This document shows positions 50,812 to 58,911 of a DNA stretch of 64,000 nucleotides, piece by piece. The position numbers were made by a program, and so were the translations under genes. How positions within the stretch are numbered: the first letter of the stretch is position 1; each line of letters opens with the position of its first letter. This DNA is from Haliea sp040221975 (GTDB lineage: Bacteria; Pseudomonadota; Gammaproteobacteria; Pseudomonadales; Halieaceae). Under the pieces are notes generated by a model, which saw nothing but the letters and a program-made list of their open reading frames with translations, was not told the DNA's origin and did no database searches. The stretch is from NCBI GenBank assembly GCA_040221975.1, contig JAVJWR010000013.1, positions 186,001-250,000 on the forward strand. The letters are read 5' to 3'.

Positions 50812-52773
50812 TTATCCCAGCCGGAAGCCGAGCAGGTTCCAGTAGTGCAGGGACCACAGGCACAGCACCAGGGCCGCAGTCACCAGGGTATGGTACAGGC
50901 GCCCGGAGACCGAACCCCAGCCCTGCCGCCAGGCCTGCGCCAGCACCCACAGCACCGCCAGCACCAGTGGCAGGCACAACAGGGGCAGCCAGAGGGCGAC
51001 GCGGAACCAGCCGGGAGGGGTGTCGATCATGGCGCTCTCACCGCGAGCCACCAGTACCACCACGGCGAGCAGAAACAGCGCACCCAGGCCGCTGGCGACA
51101 ATGAGTAGCCGACGCCCGAGCTGATACCGCGCCGGCAGCTGGGAGAGGCCACGGCGACCGCGCCAGCCGCTGACCAGCATGGACAGGAACAGCAGCAGAC
51201 AGACACCGAGCAGGGTCATGTGCAGGCCACCGGTCTCCCAGAACGCAATGCGCTCCGCGGGCATGGGGGCAAAGGGCCCCAACAGTGCCGCGACCTCGCC
51301 CCGGTCGTCGCGTTGGAAAGCGATCATCTCGTCACCGTATCGCTCCCGGAACACACCCGGACTGACTTCCAGCCAGCGCTTGCTGTCGCCCATCAGGCCC
51401 GCTACCAGCAGGCTGCGATCCTCCGGCATGACCCGGACCTTGATGTCGCCGAAAGCACTGTAGAGCTTCTCCGTGGTGGTATAGGAACGCCGCAGACCGC
51501 GGTAGCTGCCGGCGTAATCCCCGGCCCGGCCCTCGAAGCCCTCGATGCTGGTCACCTGGGGCAGGTCTGCGGGAAAATAGCGATCCATGAAGGCGTGCTT
51601 CAGGGCAGCGTTTGCACGGCCGCCGGGCGGCGAGTTGAACGTCACGAACAGACCCACACCCGCCTCGGGCAGCAGCATCAGCTCGCTCTTGAAATCCAGC
51701 GTGGAGCCACCGTGGCCGATGGTGCGACGGCCGTTGATCCAGGTTTCATAGAAGCCCAGGGCGATGCCGTTCAGATGTGGATCCGGGCTCAGGGCCCGGG
51801 TGTGCATGAGGGCAACGGTCTCCGGCTGCAGGACCCGTTGACCCCGATAAACCCCGCCCTGCAGGTGCGCGATCATGAACTTTGCCATGTCGACAGCGGT
51901 GCTGGACAGCGAACCCGCCGGCGCGACATTACCCAGGAACTCCTCCGGTTGTACCTCCATGCCGCCCCCGCCGTCGCGATGGCCCAGGGCCAGCTGCGCC
52001 CGCAGGGACTCCGGCAGCGGCTCGCGAAAGCTGCTGTGGGCCATATCCAGCGGAGCAAAGATATGCTGCTCCACATAATCGTCGAAAGACTGGCCACTGA
52101 CCTCGGCCACGATCAGGCCCGCCAGCGCCGTGCCCCAGTTGGAGTAGGCAACACCACTGCCATCGGCGAAGTTGCTGGCCGGTGCGCGAACCCGCGCCGG
52201 CATGTAATCCGCCAGCGCCTGTGCCAGCGGCTGCAGTTCGGTTTCGTCGCGGCGAATCAGGAACCCGGCCCAGTTATCCTCGAAGCCGGCAGAATGAGTC
52301 ATCAGGTGACGCAGGGTGACGGGTTCGGGAAACGTGTCCGGTAGCTGCAACGTCGTGAGGTAGCGATTGACATCAGCGTCCAGGTCGAGGCGGCCCTGCT
52401 CCACCAGCTGCATCACCGCTGTCCAGGTGATCAGCTTGGATACCGAGCCCGGCCTGAACAGTGTCCTGGCGGCATCGACGGCAACGCCCTCCTCCAGATC
52501 CGCGTGGCCATAGCCCCGGGCCAGCAGGATTTCACCATCCTTTACCACCGCTACCGCGCCCCCGGCAATATCGTGGGACCGCAGCTGTGCTCCCATGGCG
52601 CCATCCATGAATGCCGCCAGCGCTTCGCGATCCTCCAGCGGCACGGGCTCAAGTGGCTGCGGTGCTGCGGGCGGGCTGCGGTAGGCGAGCGAATCGTCCG
52701 CACCGCCACTCATCGGCAGCAACAGTAGAAGCAGGCAGCAAATGCCTGCCAGACGCAAGTCAGGTAACTTCAC
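50812..52773 (-). CDS. Serine hydrolase (S12, SxxK) with C-terminal membrane domain
   Basis: 653 residues. Signal peptide LRLAGICCLLLLLLPMSGGA precedes the beta-lactamase-like domain: S110-V-S-K113 (FRPGSVSKLI), YSN in VAYSNWGTAL, and HGG in IGHGGSTLDF. A linking DUF3471-like beta domain follows, then from about residue 520 four hydrophobic segments (LGVCLLLFLSMLV, LLIVASGLGALFLLAVVVLVA, LWLPLLCLPLVLAVLWVLA) anchor it in the inner membrane. The catalytic domain thus faces the periplasm. Likely cleaves peptide or ester bonds of the imported compound, possibly next to D-residues. It follows the amidohydrolase by 17 bases. Confidence 0.9.
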   Translation of the reverse strand: MKLPDLRLAGICCLLLLLLPMSGGADDSLAYRSPPAAPQPLEPVPLEDREALAAFMDGAMGAQLRSHDIAGGAVAVVKDGEILLARGYGHADLEEGVAVDAARTLFRPGSVSKLITWTAVMQLVEQGRLDLDADVNRYLTTLQLPDTFPEPVTLRHLMTHSAGFEDNWAGFLIRRDETELQPLAQALADYMPARVRAPASNFADGSGVAYSNWGTALAGLIVAEVSGQSFDDYVEQHIFAPLDMAHSSFREPLPESLRAQLALGHRDGGGGMEVQPEEFLGNVAPAGSLSSTAVDMAKFMIAHLQGGVYRGQRVLQPETVALMHTRALSPDPHLNGIALGFYETWINGRRTIGHGGSTLDFKSELMLLPEAGVGLFVTFNSPPGGRANAALKHAFMDRYFPADLPQVTSIEGFEGRAGDYAGSYRGLRRSYTTTEKLYSAFGDIKVRVMPEDRSLLVAGLMGDSKRWLEVSPGVFRERYGDEMIAFQRDDRGEVAALLGPFAPMPAERIAFWETGGLHMTLLGVCLLLFLSMLVSGWRGRRGLSQLPARYQLGRRLLIVASGLGALFLLAVVVLVARGESAMIDTPPGWFRVALWLPLLCLPLVLAVLWVLAQAWRQGWGSVSGRLYHTLVTAALVLCLWSLHYWNLLGFRLG

Positions 52774-52790
52774 AAATGCGTTCCTCGTCG

Positions 52791-54203
52791 TCAGGGGGAT
52801 GGTTGGGGCGGCGGCACGGGCCGCAGCGGCTCGCCGTGCAGGCGCCCATCGACCACCAGCAGGCGGCCGTTGACAATAACCGTGTGCACCCGGGCCAGAT
52901 CCCGCAGGTGCCGGTCAGGTTCACCCGCAACCAGCAGGATATCTGCCAGCTTGCCCACCTCAAGCGTGCCCAGGCGGTCGCCCATGCCCAGAATATCGGC
53001 ACTGACCCGGGTCGCCGCCTGCAGCGCGCCGGCCTCCGTGAAGCCTGCGCGCATCAGGTTTTCCAGCTCGTCGATATAGGCCGTGGGCAGGTAGTCGGCC
53101 CAGTCGACGATCAGGTCGGTACCCACCCCGATACGTATGCCGGCGCGCTTCATGGCGCGCGTCATCTCCAGGATACTGTCCTCGGTCAGAGTAAAACGGC
53201 GGGACGTAGAACCGTAGTAGCCGCCACTCTGGCGAATGATGTACTGGTAGGGCACCAGCGTCGGTACCGCCGCGATGTCCTCTCGCGCCATCGCACGCAG
53301 GGCCGCGTCGCTGCGGGGCAGCGGGTGTTCGATGACGTCGACGCCGGCGGCAATCGCCATGTCGATGTAGTGGGTCTCCGCATCCACCGTCACCGGCAGG
53401 CCGAGCGCGTGCGCCTCCGCCACCGCCGCGGTGATTTCCGCCTGCGAGTAGTGGCTGCCGAGCTTGATCACGTCGGCGCCACGCTTGAACTGGGCGCGCA
53501 CAGCATCGCGCCACTCATCCGGCCCGCTGGCCTCCCACACCGGAGCCTGCGCGTGGGCAGGAAAAGTGCGCAGGCCGAACCCCTCCGTGCCGTGACCACC
53601 GCGGCCGGTGATCAACTGGCCGGCGGGAAAGACCCGTGGCCCCGCGATCCGGCCGCTGGCCTGCCAGCGTTTCAGGACAAAAGGTACCTCGCCGTGGGAA
53701 GCCAGGTCCCGTACGCTGGTAATCCCCGATTGCAGGTACTGCTGCATTCGTTCCAGTCCGCGCAGGGTTCCGTCGGCCACACTCTCCGCCGACAGGGGGG
53801 CAGGCAGGCCAAACTGCCGCACATAGCTCAGGTGTGTGTGGAGGTCGATCAAACCGGGCAGTACAGTCAGCCCGCTGGCATCGATGCGCTGCGCCGAGGC
53901 CGGCCAGTCCGACTCGCCCGGCGCCAGGATTGCGGTGATGGTCTTGCCCTCTACCACCACCGTTGCCGGTCGCGCGGGCGCCCCGGTGCCATCAAATACA
54001 CGCCCTCCTTCCAGCACCAAAACGCTATCCGGGGCACCGTGCCCGGGCGGGACGGGCACCCGCTGGACGTCGTCACTGGTGGCACTACCTTCCCCATACC
54101 AGCCCTGCCGGTCATAGGGCTCCGTGCCGGCACCAACAGCTGCGGTACACAGCAACAGCGCTGAAAGCAGCAGATTACGCGTCGGCCATCGCAACACACT
54201 CAT
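52791..54203 (-). CDS. Amidohydrolase family protein (imidazolonepropionase/prolidase-like), exported
   Basis: 470 residues. A signal peptide (NLLLSALLLCTAAVGAG) precedes the metal-dependent barrel. First metal pair is H122/H124 in GLIDLHTHLS; K in VIKLGSHYSQ is a likely bridging carboxy-lysine; later ligands are in TVDAETHYIDMAIAAGVDVIEHPLPR (core DVIEHPLPR) and GVGTDLIVDW. This pattern is found in amidohydrolase dipeptidases including bacterial Xaa-Pro and Xaa-Arg/Lys enzymes, though other amide hydrolysis is possible. The ATG overlaps the S9 peptidase stop by four bases (ATGA). Confidence 0.88.
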   Translation of the reverse strand: MSVLRWPTRNLLLSALLLCTAAVGAGTEPYDRQGWYGEGSATSDDVQRVPVPPGHGAPDSVLVLEGGRVFDGTGAPARPATVVVEGKTITAILAPGESDWPASAQRIDASGLTVLPGLIDLHTHLSYVRQFGLPAPLSAESVADGTLRGLERMQQYLQSGITSVRDLASHGEVPFVLKRWQASGRIAGPRVFPAGQLITGRGGHGTEGFGLRTFPAHAQAPVWEASGPDEWRDAVRAQFKRGADVIKLGSHYSQAEITAAVAEAHALGLPVTVDAETHYIDMAIAAGVDVIEHPLPRSDAALRAMAREDIAAVPTLVPYQYIIRQSGGYYGSTSRRFTLTEDSILEMTRAMKRAGIRIGVGTDLIVDWADYLPTAYIDELENLMRAGFTEAGALQAATRVSADILGMGDRLGTLEVGKLADILLVAGEPDRHLRDLARVHTVIVNGRLLVVDGRLHGEPLRPVPPPQPSP

Positions 54204-56596
54204 GCTCCTTCTCCCTCGCTCGCTGCGCCCACCCAGTACCCCGGGGGCGGTGTCGCGCCCAGCAGATGGGTGAAAAAGTAGTCCCACAGGCGCCGGGTGA
54301 AATAGGGATTGCCCATGATGCTGTGGTTGACGTTGGGCAGCAGCAGCAGATCAAAGTCCTTGTTGTGCCGGATCAGCGCATCTACCACCCGCATGGTGTG
54401 AGCGGGGTGCACGTTGTCATCCATGTCACCGTGGGCCAGCAGCAGCTTGCCACGAAAGTCGGCGACATTGTGATACGAACTGGCTTCGGCATAGGTCTCG
54501 GCATCGAATGGCCCCTGGTAGGTTTCCCCCCACAGTGACAGGTAGATGCGGTGGTCGTGATTGCCCGCCGAGGCTACCCCCACTCGGTAGAAGTCGGGAT
54601 AGTCAAACAGCGCCCGCACGGTGGCAAAGCCGCCGCCGGAAGTACCATAGGCACCGACCCGTTCCAGATCCATGTAGGGCCGGCTGGCGGCGAGACCGCG
54701 AATCACCGCCACATGGTCCTCCAGCGAACCGGCACTGCCGAGATTGCCGTAGGAGACGTCGCGGAACGCGCGTCCGCGCAGGGGTGTGCCGCGGCCATCG
54801 ACAGTGACCACGATAAACCCGAGCTCGGCCAGCGCCTGCGCCTGCATCGGATCATCGAAAAAGCGCTTGCTGACCCGATTGATCTGGGGGCCGGGATAAA
54901 TGGAGTCAATAATCGGATAGGACTGCAGCGGATCGAAATCCGCCGGCTTGAACAGGGTGCCGTAGAGCGGGGTCTCGCCATCGGCGGCCAGCGCCGAGAA
55001 CCGTTCAGGCAGCACCGGCGCGGGACCGTCGAATGCCGCGAGCTGTGCGGTTTCCAGCTCCAGCACCACCTCGCCGGCCCGGTCCCGCACCACGGTGACC
55101 GTCGCCAGGTCGGGTCGCGCATAGCTGTCGACAAAGTAGTTGCCGCTGGGCGCGAAGCCTGCACCCTCCGGCCCCGGTGCCGTTGGCATCAGCAGGCGCG
55201 TTGCGGGAGCAGCGGCAATCCGGATCTGATGATCCGCGTCTTCCGGCGTCAGCAACTCCAGGCCGCTGCCATCCAGCCGCACCCGGTACAGGGCACGATA
55301 GTAGGGATCACTGAAACCCTTCTGGCCACTGGCGGTGAAATACACCAGCCCCGCGTCCTCGTCCACATGCACCACATCCCGCACCATCCAGTTCCCGGAG
55401 GTGATTGCATTGCGCAGCTTGCCCTTGTGATCGTAACGGTACAGGTGGCGCCAGCCGCTGCGCTCCGAACTCCAGATCACGTCGCCACTGGCCAGCACCC
55501 GCATCTGCGGCGCCTGGCCGACAATGGCGTAGGGCAGATTGTAGACGTCGCTGTCTTCGGAGACCAGCAGGCGGCTGGCGCCGCTGTTCGTATCGACCAC
55601 CGACAGGGTGAGAGTGCGCTTGAAATCGCGATTGTCCAGTACGTACACGGCATCGCCCTCTGGCGCCCAGAATACCGACTGGGTACTGATCGGGTCGGCA
55701 TAGACAGCCTCGATGGGCGGATGTGCCAGCTCGACGTCCTCGCCTTCCTCCAGATCCAGGATCACCAGCTCGGCCATGGGCTTGGGCTCCCCCGGAAAGG
55801 GATAGCGATAGCTGTACACGCGGGGCCGCAGGCTGTCGTCCTCGGGCACACTTTGCAGCAGATGCAGAGCTGCTACCGGCGCGCGGTTGAGGCGATAAGT
55901 CAGGAAACGGCTGCCATCCGGTGAGAACAGTCCCAGCGGTGGCAGGCTGATCCCCATGCGTCGCAGCGTCACTTCGAAGGTGCTTGATTCCGGATAGTGG
56001 CTGTAGGGGTGATCGGCATTGCCATCCGTGGTCAGCGCCCGCTCTTTTCCCGTCATCTGGTCACGCAGCCAGAGGTTGGAGTCCCGCACGAACAGCAGCG
56101 AGCGGCCATCCGGCGTCGGCAGCCCCGTCTGCTGGCCCGGGGGCGGCGGCGCTGGGGCCGCAGTCTCGCAGACCGGCCGCGCCGGGTCGCAGTCCAGCAG
56201 GGACTCCCCCGCCAGCACCAGAGGGATGGACTCACCGGGGCGGAACACCAGGGTCTGCAGCGGCAGAGCGTCAGCGGATACCGGCTTCTCCAAAGTTGCG
56301 GCCAACACCCGCGCCATCCACTGGTGGTCGAAGGCGGGTTCGATGCTGCCCGTCGCCGGGTCCGCGATCACAAAGCGCGAACCGCTGTCATCCGTTCGCC
56401 GGTACCACAGGCGGTCACCGTCCGGCAGCCACTGGTGCTGCAGATCGTTGTTGTGAACCGTGGCCGCCATATTGGCGGGCAGGTAGCGCTCGGCCCTGGC
56501 ATAGGCGGCGGCAGCGTCCGTAGCCGCAGCCTCCGCCAGAGGCGCCGCCAGGGCCGTGGCCAGCGCGACGGCACTTACTGCTGAACTTGCCGACAT
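54200..56596 (-). CDS. S9 family peptidase, dipeptidyl peptidase IV-like
   Basis: 798 residues. The N-terminus (SSAVSAVALATALAAPLAEAA) is a signal peptide, then the DPPIV_N eight-bladed propeller (about 40-560; RVYSYRYPFPGEPKPMAELV, core YRYPFPGEPKPMAEL, and DVIWSSERSGWRHLYRYDHKG, core SSERSGWRHLYRY), then the alpha/beta-hydrolase domain. Catalytic residues fit S653 (GTSGGGF), D726 (HGDMDDNV) and H758 (NVNHS). It releases N-terminal dipeptides, usually Xaa-Pro, in the periplasm. It lies nine bases after the second TonB receptor, so import and cleavage are encoded together. A related S9 enzyme class hydrolyses lasso-peptide isopeptide bonds; that is an alternative for this one. Confidence 0.9.
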   Translation of the reverse strand: MSASSAVSAVALATALAAPLAEAAATDAAAAYARAERYLPANMAATVHNNDLQHQWLPDGDRLWYRRTDDSGSRFVIADPATGSIEPAFDHQWMARVLAATLEKPVSADALPLQTLVFRPGESIPLVLAGESLLDCDPARPVCETAAPAPPPPGQQTGLPTPDGRSLLFVRDSNLWLRDQMTGKERALTTDGNADHPYSHYPESSTFEVTLRRMGISLPPLGLFSPDGSRFLTYRLNRAPVAALHLLQSVPEDDSLRPRVYSYRYPFPGEPKPMAELVILDLEEGEDVELAHPPIEAVYADPISTQSVFWAPEGDAVYVLDNRDFKRTLTLSVVDTNSGASRLLVSEDSDVYNLPYAIVGQAPQMRVLASGDVIWSSERSGWRHLYRYDHKGKLRNAITSGNWMVRDVVHVDEDAGLVYFTASGQKGFSDPYYRALYRVRLDGSGLELLTPEDADHQIRIAAAPATRLLMPTAPGPEGAGFAPSGNYFVDSYARPDLATVTVVRDRAGEVVLELETAQLAAFDGPAPVLPERFSALAADGETPLYGTLFKPADFDPLQSYPIIDSIYPGPQINRVSKRFFDDPMQAQALAELGFIVVTVDGRGTPLRGRAFRDVSYGNLGSAGSLEDHVAVIRGLAASRPYMDLERVGAYGTSGGGFATVRALFDYPDFYRVGVASAGNHDHRIYLSLWGETYQGPFDAETYAEASSYHNVADFRGKLLLAHGDMDDNVHPAHTMRVVDALIRHNKDFDLLLLPNVNHSIMGNPYFTRRLWDYFFTHLLGATPPPGYWVGAASEGEGA

Positions 56597-56605
56597 ATCG
56601 ACTCC

Positions 56606-58834
56606 TCAGAAACTGAAGCCGAGACGGACACCTACCGTCCGCGGCCGCAGGCTGTTGACGTAGTTGGGGGTACCCCCGCCATTGGTGAGGATGAAGCTGT
56701 CGTTATTGCTCAGGTTCTCGCCATACAGAGCCAGGTTCCAGCCCTCGGCCACCAGCCCCAGGGCGGCACCGACATTTTCATAGGACTCGTTCATGGCGAA
56801 AAACGGATTGCCGCCGTTCATCCCGAAATCATTGGGCGAGGAACCGACGTACTGCACATCGGCGCGGGCGTACATCTGCTTGTCGCCGAAGGCCGCCCAG
56901 CTGTACTGGATGCCGCCGGACATCTTGAAATCCACAGAGCCCGGCAGGCTCTCACCCTCGGTGGCAGCGACAATGATGTTGTCCGCAACATCGGTCATCT
57001 CTGCATCCTGGAAGGTCAGGGACAGGTTCAGGTCAAGCCCTTCCAGCGGCACGGCCTGCAGTTCGATCTCGACACCTTGAGAGCGCGCATCACCGGCGTT
57101 GGCGATAAACGTGCGCATGTCGGAGATGCGGGCACCGTTGACCTGGATGTCGGTCCAGTCAATGTAGTACAGGGCCATATTGGCGATCAACCGGCCCTGC
57201 AGCCAGCTGGTCTTCGCGCCCAGCTCGTAGTTGATGCTGGAGTCAGGACCGTAGGCTTCGGGAATCACGATGTCGTCGGGATCGGTCAGGCTGGGCCCCT
57301 TGTTGGGATTGACCTGGCCAATACGGTAGCCACGGCTGACATTGGCATACAACATCATGTCGTCGTTGGGCTCCCAGGAAATGCCCGCGCGCCAGGTGTA
57401 GTCACTGTCGGTACCAGTGTTGCGGAAGGACAGATTGTCAATGGTGAAGGTAGCGAAGTTGAGGGTGTTGCGGTCCGGCTCCGCGTAGCTGACCTCGGTA
57501 TCAAAGACGCGAATGCCGGCCTGCACCTTCCACTGCGGCGAAAACCGGTAGCCGACATCGGCAAACCCTGCCAGTTCGCGGGAGTTGGTCTCGATATCCG
57601 ACTGGAACAGGTCATCGGTGGGAATCAGGCCACCAAAGGCCTCCGACAAGCCCGGCGCCTGCACCAGGAAGGCGGGATCGGTGGTGCGGTCGATGAAGAA
57701 TGCACCCACCAGCCAATCCAGGGCCGAGTCGGTATTGGACACCAGGCGCAATTCCTGGGTGAGGAATTCCGAATCCCAGGGATCGCTGACATTGAACCCG
57801 CTGACGCCAATGCCCAGGAAATCGCCGAGATCGGCGTAACTGGCGGTTTCCGATGTCTGGTAACTGGTCGCGGACAGCAGCGTGGCGAAGTCGGGAAACT
57901 CGTACTCCATGGTCAGGCTGTAATTGGTCAGCGTTGAGGGCCTCGCCTCGGATATCGCCGACGCCTTGCGGAACTTGCCCAGGTCGGGGTTGAAGGCGTC
58001 GCCGTCGTCGGGATCACTGTCCTGGTAAATCACTTCAAGCTTGGCGTAGAACGCATCGTCTGGACGCCACAAGAGCGCCGCGCGGCCGCCCCGGTCGTCA
58101 GTGCTGTTGCGGCTGCCGCGGGTAATGTTCTTGACCCAGCCTTCCTCGTCCCGGTAGTAGCCGACCACGCGCAGGGCCAGCGTGTCTTCCAGCAGCGGAA
58201 TATTGACCATGCCGTCGTAGCGCTGTCGCCAGAGGCCGCCGTCGGTGACGCCGAAGTCGATACGCCCGTCCGCCGCCAGTGCCGACGGATCCGGCTGCCG
58301 GGTCAGGATGCGTACCGTGCCGCCGAGGGAGCCGGAGCCAAACAGGGTCCCCTGGGGTCCGCGCAGGACTTCAACCCGCTCGACATCAAACAGACGCAGG
58401 TCGGGCTGGACAATGGCGCCGAAGGTATCCGTGACCGGGGTCTCGTTTATGTAGACCGATACCGGGTCCTGGGTATTGCCACCAAACAGGGAGGTGGTGA
58501 CACCGCGGATGTTGAACACCGAACGGTTTTTCACCGCCTGGTTCAGGGTGACGCCGGGTACCCGGCGGGCAAAGTCCTCGAAACTGTCCAGTCCCAAGCG
58601 CTCAATGTCCGCCTGGGTAAAGGCCGAGACGCTGGCGCTGATGTCCTGCAGTGACTCCTCGCGCTTGCTGGCAGTGACGAGCACCTCTTCCAGGCGCGGT
58701 GCCTGCGGCGCCGTGGTTATGTCCTCGGCCGCCGCCAGGGTGCTGCCGACGAACGCCGATGCGGCGGCTACGCCAATCACACACGCCCGCTGACGGACGC
58801 GCCTGGTTTCTGTTGCTGATGCTTTTCTGTCCAC
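56606..58834 (-). CDS. TonB-dependent receptor (paralogue without STN domain)
   Basis: 742 residues, GTG start. Signal region ACVIGVAAASAFVGSTLAAA, TonB box EEVLVTASKREES, plug with NIRGVTTSLFGGNTQDPVSVY, core NTQDPVSVYINETP, and VEVLRGPQGTLFGSGSLGGT, core VLRGPQGTLFGSGSLGG, then a barrel ending in the C-terminal Phe (VRLGFSF). The plug is very similar to that of the receptor encoded just upstream, so the two arose by duplication. With no STN domain it can transport but cannot signal to FecR. It is 77 bases downstream of its paralogue and nine bases before the S9 peptidase. Confidence 0.92.
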   Translation of the reverse strand: MDRKASATETRRVRQRACVIGVAAASAFVGSTLAAAEDITTAPQAPRLEEVLVTASKREESLQDISASVSAFTQADIERLGLDSFEDFARRVPGVTLNQAVKNRSVFNIRGVTTSLFGGNTQDPVSVYINETPVTDTFGAIVQPDLRLFDVERVEVLRGPQGTLFGSGSLGGTVRILTRQPDPSALAADGRIDFGVTDGGLWRQRYDGMVNIPLLEDTLALRVVGYYRDEEGWVKNITRGSRNSTDDRGGRAALLWRPDDAFYAKLEVIYQDSDPDDGDAFNPDLGKFRKASAISEARPSTLTNYSLTMEYEFPDFATLLSATSYQTSETASYADLGDFLGIGVSGFNVSDPWDSEFLTQELRLVSNTDSALDWLVGAFFIDRTTDPAFLVQAPGLSEAFGGLIPTDDLFQSDIETNSRELAGFADVGYRFSPQWKVQAGIRVFDTEVSYAEPDRNTLNFATFTIDNLSFRNTGTDSDYTWRAGISWEPNDDMMLYANVSRGYRIGQVNPNKGPSLTDPDDIVIPEAYGPDSSINYELGAKTSWLQGRLIANMALYYIDWTDIQVNGARISDMRTFIANAGDARSQGVEIELQAVPLEGLDLNLSLTFQDAEMTDVADNIIVAATEGESLPGSVDFKMSGGIQYSWAAFGDKQMYARADVQYVGSSPNDFGMNGGNPFFAMNESYENVGAALGLVAEGWNLALYGENLSNNDSFILTNGGGTPNYVNSLRPRTVGVRLGFSF

Positions 58835-58911
58835 GGAATTCCCCTCTGTTAAGCAATATTTTTGTGCTTGCCAGGGGTAGAGACGCGGCGCGCCGGAAAT
58901 GTGGCCAGAAT

